Assembly (NCBI GenBank): GCA_032433765.1
Contig: JAVIAB010000102.1
Location: 15,381,730 to 15,445,729, forward strand
DNA length: 64,000 bases
Origin: Megaustenia siamemsis
Taxonomy: Eukaryota > Mollusca > Gastropoda > Stylommatophora > Ariophantidae
Reading direction: 5' to 3'
Shown here: positions 12,570 to 22,724 of the stretch, piece by piece
Layout of the letters: every line of letters starts with the position of its first letter
Position numbering within the stretch: the first letter of the stretch is position 1
Made by a program: the position numbers and the translations under genes
Notes under the pieces: model-generated
Databases searched by the model: none
The model's input: the letters and a program-made list of their open reading frames with translations, nothing else
Told to the model about the DNA's origin: nothing

Positions 12570-15195
12570 TATAAAACATATTTTGAAAATGGATATGAAA
12601 GTTTGGAAACACACCCAGACTTTAGATAGGACATTAGGTGCCTTTGACAAGAAATGTCCACGAATGATCTCAGACACAAGCATGAAAGAATATATTTCAA
12701 ACCAGCAGAAACGGGACGGAACAAAATAAAAGCACACGTTCAGCTTTATAAGAAGGCGGTGTTGGACATACATCGGTCATGCGCTGACGAAGGTGTTGGA
12801 CATACATCGGTCATGTGCTGATGAAGGTGTTGGACATACATCGGTCATGTGCTGATGAAGGTATTGGGCATACATCGGTCATGTACTGATGAAGGTATTG
12901 GACATACATCTGTCATGTGCTGATGAAGGTATTGGGCATACATCGGTCATGTACTGATGAAGGTGTTGGACATACATCGGGCATGTGCTGATGAAGGTGT
13001 TGGACATACATCAGTCATGTGCTGATGAAGGTGTTGGACACACATCAGTCATGTGCTGATGAAGGTGTTGGACACACATCTGTCATGTGCTGATGAAGGT
13101 GTTGGACATACATCAGTCATGTGCTGATGAAGGTGTTGGACATACATCGGCCATGTGCTGACGAAGGTGTTGGACATACATCGGTCATGTGCTGATGAGG
13201 GTGTTGGACATACATCAGTCATGTGCTGATGAAGGTGTTGGACATACATCAGTCATGTGCTGATGAAGGTGTTGGACATACATCGGTCATGTGCTGATGA
13301 AGGTGTTGGACATACATCGGTCATGTGCTGATGAAGGTGTTGGACATACATCGGTCATGTGCTGAAGAAGGTGTTGGACATACATCGGTCATGTGCTGAT
13401 GAAGGTGTTGGACATACATCGGGCATGTGCTGAAGAAGGTGTTGGACATACATCGGTCATGTGCTGATGAAGGTGTTGGACACACATCAGTCATGTGCTG
13501 ATGAAGATGTTGGACATACATCGGTCATGTGCTGATGAAGGTGTTGGACATACATCAGTCATGTGCTGATGAAGGTGTTGGACATACATCGGGCATGTGC
13601 TGATGAAGGTATTGGACATACATCTGTCATGTGCTGATGAAGGTGTTGGACATACATCTGTCATGTGCTGATGAAGGTGTTGGACATACACCTGTCATGT
13701 GCTGATGAAGGTGTTGGACATACATCGGGCATGTGCTGATGAAGGTGTTGGACATACATCTGTCATATGCTGATGAAGGTGTTGGACATACATCTGTCAT
13801 GTGCTGATGAAGGTATTGGGCATACATCGGTCATGTACTGATGAAGGTATTGGACATACATCTGTCATGCGCTGATGAAGGTATTGGGCATACATCGGTC
13901 ATGTACTGATGAAGGTGTTGGACATACATCGGGCATGTGCTGATGAAGGTGTTGGACATACATCAGTCATGTGCTGATGAAGGTGTTGGACACACATCAG
14001 TCATGTGCTGATGAAGGTGTTGGACACACATCTGTCATGTGCTGATGAAGGTGTTGGACATACATCTGTCATGTGCTGATGAAGGTGTTGGACATACATC
14101 GGGCATGTGCTGATGAAGGTGTTGGACATACATCGGTCATGTGCTGATGAAGGTGTTGGACATACATCGGTCATGTGCTGATGAAGGTGTTGGACATACA
14201 TCGGTCATGTGCTGATGAAGGTGTTGGACATACATCAGTCATGTGCTGATGAAGGTGTTGGACATACATCAGTCATGTGCTGATGAAGGTGTTGGACATA
14301 CATCAGTCATGTGCTGATGAAGGTGTTGGACATACATCGGGCATGTGCTGATGAAGGTGTTGGACATACATCGGGTATGTGCTGATGAATGTGTTGGACA
14401 TACATCTGTCATGTGCTGATGAAGGTGTTGGACATACATCGGTCATGTGCTGATGAAGGTGTTGGACATACATCGGTCATGTGCTGATGAAGGTGTTGGA
14501 CATACATCTGTCATGTGCTGATGAAGGTATTGGGCATACATCGGTCATGTACTGATGAAGGTATTGGACATACATCTGTCATGTGCTGATGAAGGTATTG
14601 GGCATACATCGGTCATGTACTGATGAAGGTGTTGGACATACATCGCGCATGTGCTGATGAAGGTGTTGGACATACATCAGTCATGTGCTGATGAAGGTGT
14701 TTGGACACACATCAGTCATGTGCTGATGAAGGTGTTGGACGCACATCTGTCATGTGCTGATGAAGGTGTTGGACATACATCTGTCATGTGCTGATGAAGG
14801 TGTTGGACATACATCGGTCATGTGCAGATGAAGGTGTTGGACACACATCTGTCATGTGCTGATGAAGGTGTTGGACATACATCAGTCATGTGCTGATGAA
14901 GGTGTTGGACATACATCAGTCATGTGCTGATGAAGGTGTTGGACATACATCAGTCATGTGCTGAAAACGAATGAAGAATTACTTCTCCGCCAGGCATTCA
15001 CGTGGAAACCACCTGGTAAAAGAAAACAAGGCGGACGGAGAGAATGGCTAACAGAACAATTATCAGGGAAAACTCAACCATGGAACTAAAAATAATAACC
15101 AGGAACTAAAAGAACGAGCAGCAAATCAATCATGGAGAACTTTGACTTCCATCCCATGTTCCGTCTTCGGCCCGACGAGAGGAAAATGATTGAAT
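12570..15195 (+). mobile_element. RTE-like RT C-terminal fragment split by an internal 34-bp array
   Basis: Left of the array (12590-12756) the plus strand gives, in broken frames, LDRTLGAFDKKC and then RRRCWTYIGHALTK. Right of the array (14950-15195) it gives HVLKTNEELLLRQAFTWKPP followed by GKRKQGGRREWL, ending in the FRPDERKMIE-type tail typical of these elements. In intact relatives YIGHVLR is followed directly by the RQAF.W.P.GKR block, so the two flanks are collinear parts of one retrotransposon copy. The 2.2 kb between them is a tandem amplification of the YIGH codons. Confidence 0.82.
12752..14964. repeat. 34-bp minisatellite made from an RT coding segment, about 65 copies
   Basis: The unit contains GGTGTTGGACATACATCGGT, then CATGTGCTGATGAA. 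The first unit, with the CATGCGCTGAC variant, is continuous with the retrotransposon reading RRCWTYIGHALT upstream. The last unit runs into HVLKTNEE downstream. A 34-bp unit shifts the frame by one each time, so coding is destroyed. The 66-residue Cys/His-rich minus-strand ORFs here are repeat artefacts. Variants (GGTC, GGGC, TGTC, AGTC after CATC; GTATTGGGC) recur in blocks, for example the block near 12860-13000 again near 13810-13960 and 14520-14680. Confidence 0.97.
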
Positions 15196-15398
15196 GAGAA
15201 ATAAGTACACAAAGATCAAATGTTAGAGTTAATATTTTTGTATTGATATCAACATTGTCGCGTCTCTATAAGATTTTCTTGTTACTCTCACTGAGCTTGT
15301 AAACATAATTTGTTAATTGCTTGCATAACATCATTGACACCGTGGATGTGCACTGGCACCCTCACCCCCAAACACTCTGGTCATATAAATTGGAGCTA
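15196..15398. other. No feature recognised
   Basis: AT-rich intronic sequence between the retrotransposon tail and the SINE. No coding or structural signal seen. Confidence 0.4.
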
Positions 15399-15410
15399 AA
15401 TGTTTCACTA

Positions 15411-15676
15411 AAAAAAAAAAAAAAAAGTAAAGTGCCCCCGTCACGCCAAGTGGTGTATAAGGAATATGGTGTTAGTGACCATACATTTTACAGACCTTCA
15501 GCACATGATTTTTGGGGTAATGTGATCGGTATTACGCCCGTGCCGCTTTACTTTCCCAGAAAAAAATCCGGTATCCATTAAAGGCTGGGTGAACCCGGAA
15601 GCCGTTGGTTGGAATCGAACCCTACCTCTTGTCCTTTGTAATCCAATTCACTAACCACTGAGCTATCGCGGCTCCC
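15411..15676 (-). mobile_element. tRNA-derived SINE, family A, complete, 12-bp target duplication
   Basis: On the minus strand it starts GGAGCCGCGATAGCTCAGTG (pol III box A at TAGCTCAGTGG) and has a box B GGTTCGATTCC about 45 nt on. A body of about 180 bp follows, ending in TACTTTACTT-like sequence and a 17-nt poly-T (poly-A on plus). AATGTTTCACTA flanks it at 15399-15410 and 15677-15688. Further copies lie at 43910-44171, 50859-51116 and 58934-59293, with decayed ones at 30220 and 44285. An 86-codon ORF across it is only the antisense of the SINE. Confidence 0.93.
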
Positions 15677-15688
15677 AATGTTTCACTA

Positions 15689-15990
15689 ACTTACTACATT
15701 AAAGTATGTCACGGACTGTCTTCTACTTTGAAATTGCTTTCTAGCTTGTGTTTTTGCCCGATGACTAAAGTATTCTAGAGCATTCGTAGACTGTAGACTT
15801 CCTCTTTATCATCCGCCCTTAACAGTACGTTAAGTGGGCGTGTCTGCGTTGTGTTGTGGTTTGCAATATAATTGTGATATTTGCGCCTATCGGCCCAACA
15901 CATCCGACTTCAGCAGGACATTTTTGATGTCTCTGGTTCACCGATCATGATCTTATCGCTACCATTTCTGATGCATGCTCGCTCCATCGA
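15689..15990. other. Intronic sequence, no gene
   Basis: Contains TTAAGTGGGCG and CCCAACACATCCG, echoed by GTTAAGTGGGTG and CCCGACACATCCG at 46785-46850, so part of it may be an old dispersed repeat. Nothing else is recognised. Its right end is the original donor-proximal intron next to the 43-bp array. Confidence 0.4.
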
Positions 15991-17763
15991 TGATGCTTAC
16001 CTTTATAAGGGACTTTGCTGATTGCGTTCATCACAATACTTACCTTTATATGGGACTTTGCTGATTGCGTTCATCACAATACTTACCTTTATATGGGACT
16101 TTGCTGATTGCGTTCATCACAATGCTTACCTTTATACGGGACTTTGCTGATTGCGTTCATCACAATTCTTACCTTTATACGGGACTTTGCTGATTGCGTT
16201 CATCACAATTCTTACCTTTATACGGGACTTTGCTGATTGCGTTCATCACAATTCTTACCTTTATACGGGACTTTGCTGATTGCGTTCATCACAATTCTTA
16301 CCTTTATATGGGACTTTGCTGATTGCGTTCACCACAATTCTTACCTTTATACGGGACTTTCCTGATTGCGTTCATCAGAATTCTTACCTTTATACGGGAC
16401 TTTGCTGATTGCGTTCATCACAATTCTTACCTTTATATGGGACTTTGCTGATTGCGTTCACCACAATTCTTACCTTTATACGGGACTTTGCTGATTGCGT
16501 TCATCACAATTCTTACCTTTATACGGGACTTTGCTGATTGCGTTCATCACAATTCTTACCTTTATACGGGACTTTGCTGATTGCGTTCATCACAATTCTT
16601 ACCTTTATACGGGACTTTGCTGATTGCGTTCATCACAATTCTTACCTTTATATGGGACTTTGCTGATTGCGTTTACCACAATGCTTACCTTTATACGGGA
16701 CTTTGCTGATTGCGTTCATCACAATTCTTACCTTTATACGGGACTTTGCTGATTGCGTTCATCACAATTCTTACCTTTATACGGGACTTTGCTGATTGCG
16801 TTCATCACAATTCTTACCTTTATACGGGACTTTGCTGATTGCGTTCATCACAATTCTTACCTTTATACGGGACTTTGCTGATTGCGTTCATCACAATTCT
16901 TACCTTTATATGGGACTTTGCTGATTGCGTTTACCACAATGCTTACCTTTATACGGGACTTTGCTGATTGCGTTCATCAGAATTCTTACCTTTATACGGG
17001 ACTTTGCTGATTGCGTTCATCACAATTCTTACCTTTATATGGGACTTTGCTGATTGCGTTCACCACAATTCTTACCTTTATACGGGACTTTGCTGATTGC
17101 GTTCACCACAATTCTTACCTTTATACGGGACTTTGCTGATTGCGTTCACCACAATTCTTACCTTTATACGGGACTTAGCTGATTGCGTTCACCACAATTC
17201 TTACCTTTATATGGGACTTTGCTGATTGCGTTCACCACAATTCTTACCTTTATACGGGACTTTGCTGATTGCGTTCACCACAATTCTTACCTTTATACGG
17301 GACTTTGCTGATTGCGTTCACCACAATTCTTACCTTTATACGGGACTTTGCTGATTGCGTTCATCACAATTCTTACCTTTATACGGGACTTTGCTGATTG
17401 CGTTCATCACAATTCTTACCTTTATACGGGACTTTGCTGATTGCGTTCACCACAATTCTTACCTTTATACGGGACTTTGCTGATTGCGTTCATCACAATT
17501 CTTACCTTTATACGGGACTTTGCTGATTGCGTTCACCACAATTCTTACCTTTATACGGGACTTTGCTGATTGCGTTCACCACAATTCTTACCTTTATACG
17601 GGACTTAGCTGATTGCGTTCACCACAATTCTTACCTTTATACGGGACTTTGCTGATTGCGTTCACCACAATTCTTACCTTTATACGGGACTTTGCTGATT
17701 GCGTTCACCACAATTCTTACCTTTATACGGGACTTTGCTGATTGCGTTCACCATGATGTTAAA
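15991..17763. repeat. 43-bp array of exon 5 end plus splice donor, about 41 copies
   Basis: On the minus strand each unit reads GCAATCAGCAAAGTCC, CGTATAAAG, then GTAAGAATTG and TGATGAAC or TGGTGAAC. The first part encodes NAISKVPYK, the 3' end of exon 5 of the CA-related gene, and GTAAG is its 5' splice site. The first and last donors (17716-17720 and 15996-16000, plus coordinates of CTTAC) are 1720 bp apart, exactly 40 periods, giving about 41 donors. The leftmost copy has GTAAGCATC, probably the original intron start or its edge. The unit length of 43 is not a multiple of 3, so use of any donor other than the first would shift the frame. Confidence 0.95.
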
Positions 17764-17787
17764 TTCACTGTTCATCACATTTCCGAT
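17721..17787 (-). CDS. CA-related gene, exon 5
   Basis: The acceptor TTTGGTCCTTAG is followed by 67 nt: 22 codons reading IGNVMNSEFNIMVNAISKVPY K plus one base, then GTAAG. It enters in phase 0 from exon 4 (…ALFGT) and leaves in phase 1, completing Gly with the GC that starts exon 6. In CA10/CA11 this is the FIKVxxxxNPFLNxML….IxYK segment. Vertebrate CA exon 5 is of similar length (63-67 nt). This copy is the only one with an acceptor; the other forty 3' halves lie downstream in the array. Confidence 0.87.
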
Positions 17788-17859
17788 CTAAGGACCAAAT
17801 CGTAACAAGTAATAGATGAACGTAAACGAATATTGATGATCACTTGAGCAACATTCTGT

Positions 17860-17943
17860 TAGACGTAGTAGTAGTAGAGGTAGTAGTAGTAGTAGATGTA
17901 GTAGTAGTAGTAGTAGAAATAGTAGTAGAAGTAGTAGTAGAAA

Positions 17944-17975
<32 letters not shown>

Positions 17976-18406
17976 ATAACAGCAGTAGTTGTTGTAACAG
18001 CAGTAGTAGTTGTATTAGTAGTAGTAGTAGTAGTAATAACAGCAGTAGTTGTTGTAACAGCAGTAGTAGTTGTATTAGTAGTAGTAGTAGTAGTAATAAC
18101 AGCAGTAGTTGTTGTAACAGCAGTAGTAGTAGTAGTAGTAGTAATAGTATTAAAAGTAGTGGTAATAATATCAGCACTTGTAGTAATAGCATTAACAGTA
18201 GTAGTATTAACAGTAGTAGTATTAACAGTAGTAGTATTAACAGTAGTAGTATTAACAGTAGTAGTATTAACAGTAGTAGTATTAACAGTAGTAGTATTAA
18301 CAGTAATAGTAGTGTGTATTAGCAGTAGCAGTAGTAGTAGTAGTAATAACAGCAGTAGTAGTTGTAACAGCAGTAGTAGTTGTATTAGTAGTAGCAGTAG
18401 TAGTAA

Positions 18407-18442
<36 letters not shown>

Positions 18443-18590
18443 AAGTAGTGGTAATAATATCAGCACTTGTAGTAATAGCATTAACAGTAGTAGTAGTATT
18501 AGTAGTATTAACATTAATAGTAGTAGTTTTAGCAGTAACAGTTGTAGTAGTAGTAGTAGCATTAGCAGTTATAGTAGCCCTCGTCAGTCA
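17860..18590. repeat. Complex trinucleotide (AGT)n tract
   Basis: Long AGT runs alternate with TAATAACAGCAGTAGTTGTTG blocks repeated three times (about 17970-18130) and a 15-bp TAGTATTAACAGTAG series repeated eight times (about 18195-18305). Poly-Leu, poly-Thr, poly-Val and poly-Ser ORFs in several frames are artefacts. Confidence 0.95.
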
Positions 18591-19060
18591 TAGTTGACTC
18601 TGCATTTTGCAGTGCCCATAGGAAAATTCTTATTTTTCCTTTCGCTGTGCATTCTCTTTTTCTATGAATCTGCCTGCTTCTTGTTTGAAGATCTCATTGC
18701 TTGTGATATTTGTTTACACCCTTCGTCTGTATTTAAACCGACATTTCCAATGTTGTTCTGACATAAACATTGAAGATATTTTAATTGAATTATTTGTGTT
18801 TGTATTTCAATGTCTGTGAAGCATGCTTGATGTTTATACTGATTAATGTTGACACAGCCACACCGGAAACGTTATGCAGAAATGAAGGAGACAAATGTGA
18901 ACATGCGCAGCTACAGCTTTATCTTGAAGTGTGATTTTCAAAGCATTTTTTTGGAGATCGCATCAACTGGAAACACTGAACTAAACCTTCAAAAATAATA
19001 AATACTATAACAAGTATCATCCACTAGTTGCAGAAAGTTGCAGCCATCACAGTCCGTTGG
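18591..19060. other. Intronic sequence, no gene
   Basis: Mixed-composition sequence between the triplet tract and the next array, within the CA-related intron 4. No coding or RNA feature recognised. Confidence 0.4.
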
Positions 19061-19067
19061 AAATAAT

Positions 19068-19325
19068 CTCTGTCTCTAGCCCAATCACCCACAGATCGTT
19101 GCACTCATCATAGATCGTCTTAAAGAATCTCTGTCTCTAGCCCAATCACCCACAGATCGTTGCACTCCTCACAGATCGTCTTAAAGAATCTCTGTCTCTA
19201 GCCAAATCCTCCACAGATCGTTGCACTCCTCACAGATCGTCTTAAAGAATCTCTGTCTCTAGCCAAATCCCCCACAGATCGTTGCACCCACTATAGCACG
19301 TCTTAACGAATCTCTGTCTCTAGCC
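19068..19325. repeat. 61-bp tandem repeat, about 4 copies
   Basis: Units start TCTCTGTCTCTAGCC and contain CACAGATCGTTGCAC and CAGATCGTCTTAAAGAA. The CTCTAGCC…CCCACAGA core is shared with the 36-39-bp array that follows, so this looks like a longer-unit edge of the same array. Confidence 0.9.
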
Positions 19326-21140
19326 AGATCTCCCACAGAACCTTACTGATGCTGTCTCTAGCCAGATCTCCTACAGAAGGTTACTGATTGCTATCTCTAG
19401 CCAGATCTCCTACAGAAGGTTACTGATGCTGTCTCTAGCCAGATCTTTTACAGAAGGTTACTGATTGCTGTCTCTAGCCAGATCTCCCACAAAAGGTTAC
19501 TGATTGCTGTCTCTAGCCATATCTCCCACAAAAGGTTACTGATTGCTGTTTCTAGCCAGATCTCCCACAAAAGGTTACTGATTGGTCTCTCTAGCCAGAT
19601 CTCCCACATAAGGTTGCTGATTGCTGTCTCTAGCCATATCTCCCACAGATAGTAGCTGATGTCTGTAGCCAGATCTTCCACAGAACGTTACAGATTGCTG
19701 TCTCTAGCCAGATCTCCCACAGAACGTTACAGATTGCTGTCTCTAGCCAGATCTCCCACAGAACGTTACAGATTGTTGTCTCTAGCCAGATCTCCCACAG
19801 AACTTTACAGATTGCTGTCTCTAGCCAGATCTCCCACAGAACGTTACAGATTGCTGTCTCTAGCCAGATCTCCCACAGAACGTTACAGATTGCTGTTTCT
19901 AGCCAGATCTCCCACAAAACGTTACTGATTGCTGTCTTTAGCCATATCTCCCACAGAAGGTTGCTGATTGCTGTCTCTAGCCATATCTCCCACAGAAGGT
20001 TACTGATTGTTGTCTCTAGCCATATCTCCCACAGAAGATTGTTGATTGCTGTCTCTAGCCAGTTCTCCCACAGAAAGTAGCTGATGTCTCTAGCCAGATC
20101 TCCCACAGAAAGTAGCTGATGTCTCTGGCCAGTTCTCCCACAGAAAGTAGCTGATGTCTCTAGCCAGATCTCCCACAGAAAGTGGTTGATGTCTCTGGCC
20201 AGATCTCCCACAGAAAGTAGCTGATGTCTCTAGCCAGATCTCCCACAGAAAGTAGCTGATGTCTCTAGCGAGTTCTCCGACAGAAGGTTGCTGATTGCTG
20301 TCTCTAGCCAGTTCTCCCACAGAAAGTAGATGATGTCTCTAGCCAGATCTCCCACAGACTGTAGCTGATGTCTCTAGTCAGTTCTCCCACAGAAGGTTGC
20401 TGATTACTGTCTCTAGCCAGATCTCCCACAGAAAGTAGCTGATGTCTCTAGCCAGAACTCCAACAGAAAGTAGCTGATGTCTGTAGTCAGATCTCCCACA
20501 GAAAGTAGCTGATGTTTGTAGACAGATCTCCCACACAAAGTAGATGATGTCTCTAGCCAGATCTCCCACAGAAGGTTGCTGATTGCTATCTCTATCCAGA
20601 TATCCCACAGAAAGTAGCTGATGTCTGTAGCCATATCTCCCACATAAAGTAGCTGATGTCTGTAGCCATATCTCCCACAGAAGGTTGCTGATTGCTATCT
20701 CTAGCCAGATATCCCACTTAAAGTAACTGATGTCTGTAGCCATATCTCCCACAGAAAGTAGCTGATGTCTGTAGCCATATCTCCCACATAATGTAGCTGA
20801 TGTATGTAGCCAGATCTCCCACATAAAGTAGCTGATGTCTGTAGCCAGATCTCCCACATAAAGTAGCTGATGTATGTAGCCATATCTCCCACATAAAGTA
20901 GCTGATGTCTGTAGCCATATCTCCCACATAAAGTAGCTGATGTATGTAGCCATATCTCCCACATAATGTAGCTGATGTATGTAGCCAGATCTCCCACATA
21001 AAGTAGCTGATGTCTGTAGCCAGATCTCCCACATAAAGTAGCTGATGTATGTAGCCATATCTCCCACATAAAGTAGCTGATGTCTGTAGCCAGATCTCCC
21101 ACATAAAGTAGCTGATGTATGTAGCCAGATCTTCCACTTC
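19320..21140. repeat. 36-39-bp array derived from an RT C-terminus, about 50 copies
   Basis: The unit (plus) is GTCTCTAGCCAGATCTCCCA then CAGAAGGTTACTGATTGCT (39 bp), or an AGTAGCTGAT ending (about 35 bp). On the minus strand this reads GGAGATCTGGCTAGAGAC, i.e. EDLARD. The right edge runs on the minus strand from RWFKDINVNLNMARKEVEDLA (about 21130-21200), the end of an RT-type protein, straight into the first unit. The Trp/Ile/Leu-rich ORFs up to 229 residues are artefacts. Unit types are zoned: 39-bp types at 19.3-20.05 kb, 35-bp types after, TATGTAGCC types near the right end. Confidence 0.95.
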
Positions 21141-21255
21141 TTTTCTAGCCATGTTCAAGTTAACATTGATATCTTTAAACCACCTTCTTGATCTACCCTG
21201 TCTCATCTTCATAGAACCATGCCTTCCATTATTGTCCTTTCAGGCCCACTGTGTC
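21110..21255 (-). mobile_element. RT C-terminal fragment seeding the 36-39-bp array
   Basis: The minus strand encodes MKMRQGRSRRWFKDINVN then LNMARKEVEDLA, matching the basic GRPRRRWxxDI and EDLAxDRxxWR region at the end of RTE-like retrotransposon proteins. Downstream the frame goes directly into the repeat units, so the array replaces the expected C-terminus. Confidence 0.75.
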
Positions 21256-21648
21256 ATTTAATGTGGCCGTAGTATAATAATTTTGTCTTTCAAATATTAT
21301 TCATAAGCCAGTTCCTTCCAATTTTTCGCTCTTTTACTATGTCTTCATTGTTCGTTTTTGCAATACCCAGGGTATCCGAAGTATTTTTTTCAGCAGTATT
21401 TTATTTTGTGAGATACATCTCATTGTTGTTGTTCGCGAGATTATCCATGATTCACAACTCTAAGGTGGTATCCGGAAGATACATGCCCTCAGTAGTTATA
21501 ATAGTACTGCCTTCTTGGTATAGTCTGATGTTCTCAAATATATATATATAAATATTCCACTTAATGCAACGGGGATTTTGAGGTAATAATTATGTAATTG
21601 CAAGTGGTTAACAAGAGATATGAAATTCGACGACAATACCACAGCGGA
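21256..21648. other. Intronic sequence, no gene
   Basis: No conserved coding sequence recognised; a 70-codon plus ORF at 21339-21551 looks random. A short TA run lies at 21539-21550. Confidence 0.4.
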
Positions 21649-21649
21649 T

Positions 21650-22043
21650 CACCTCCAAACTGCTCCAACAACTTTATAACACCTCCACATAGAACAACTT
21701 TATACCACCTCCACATAGAACAATTTTATACCACCTCCACATAGATCAACTTTATACCACCTCCACATAGATCAACTTTATACCACCTCCACATAGAACA
21801 ACTTTATACCACCTCCACATAGAACAACTTTATACCACCTCCACATAGAACAACTTTATACCACCTCCACATAGAACAACTTTATACCACCTCCACATAG
21901 AACAACTTTATACCACCTCCACATAGATCAACTTTATACCACCTCCACATAGATCAACTTTATACTACCTCCACATACAACAACATCCTACCACCTCCAC
22001 ATAGAACAACATCCTACCACCTCCACATGGAACAACTACCTAC
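21650..22043. repeat. 26-bp array starting at the exon 4 splice donor, about 15 copies
   Basis: The unit (plus) is ACCTCCACATAGAACAACTT plus TATACC. On the minus strand the first unit is GTAGGTAGTTGTTCCATGTG plus GAGGTG, and its first bases are the GT donor of exon 4. Units two and three begin GTAGGATG; later ones begin GTATAAAG. The array therefore starts at the exon boundary itself, with no unique intron sequence between. Confidence 0.93.
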
Positions 22044-22139
22044 AGTGCCGAACAAAGCAACAGCTGCTACACCATGAGCCGCCAGAGCCGCATCCTGAAA
22101 GCTGGTAAACAACTCTGTGTTGTAGCCGTAGATCTGCAG
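22044..22139 (-). CDS. CA-related gene, exon 4
   Basis: The acceptor TGTATCTCCACAG precedes 32 codons: LQIYGYNTELFTSFQDAALA then AHGVAAVALFGT, followed by GTAGGT. Joined in phase 0 to exon 3 (…FPLE) it gives ELQIYGYN, the position of ELHLVHWN in active CAs. Zinc ligand His119 is Gln, as in CA10/CA11. I prefer the donor at GTAGGT because it gives phase 0 and a 96-nt exon; a donor 4 nt downstream (GTAGTT) would break the join to exon 5. Confidence 0.88.
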
Positions 22140-22384
22140 CTGTGGAGATACAAATACATTACAACAGCACATGAGCAGCTGGTAATTGTAGGGTAAGTAG
22201 ACAAAGAACACAAACAAATAGAAACATTGTTTATTCCTATATTGTGTAACCACTGTCAGACATGGACATTACTTCAACGACATCAGCTTAAAATAATAAC
22301 ATTCGTCATGAAATGTAGAAACGTGCAAGAAAAACTAAAACAGATGAAATAAAACAAGGAATGAAACAAAAAAAAAAGTGAATG

Positions 22385-22640
22385 ATATAACATCAGCTAT
22401 TGACTATATTGAACAAAAAAGAATCAAATAGCCTGGACATTTGAAAAGATTTAAATCAAGCAGCAGCTGGAGCGTATAACATGAAAATATCCGGTTATGC
22501 AGTAACAGTGAAACACCGAAAGGAATGGATAGATGGAATGAAAGAGACATGAAAGTAAACAACTCAAGCTAGACAACTAGCGAAGGTAGGAGAAGTAAGC
22601 ATTCACCCTTTTTGCAACGTTATACAATGAAAATGGAGAG
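22385..22640 (+). mobile_element. RT C-terminal fragment, decayed
   Basis: In broken plus frames: IEQKRIK, then AYNMKISGYAV-like sequence, KEWIDGMKET, and VNNLKLDN. This is the KRIKWFGHxxRM….RPRKEWIDG end of a non-LTR retrotransposon protein, with several frameshifts. The 22-bp array begins about 90 bp further right. Confidence 0.6.
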
Positions 22641-22724
22641 GAAACAAGAATTGTAAGATGTAAACATTAGGGAAGAAAATTCTAGAGATGGTCTGTGACA
22701 AAATGAATATAATAGGAAACATTC

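Noticed and set aside
12752..14964. CRISPR-like or Cys-rich peptide gene
   Set aside because: 34-bp units without spacers; 66-residue ORFs repeat with the array and are antisense to a retrotransposon.
17788..18593. Poly-Leu, poly-Thr, poly-Val and poly-Ser proteins
   Set aside because: Translations of an AGT triplet tract.
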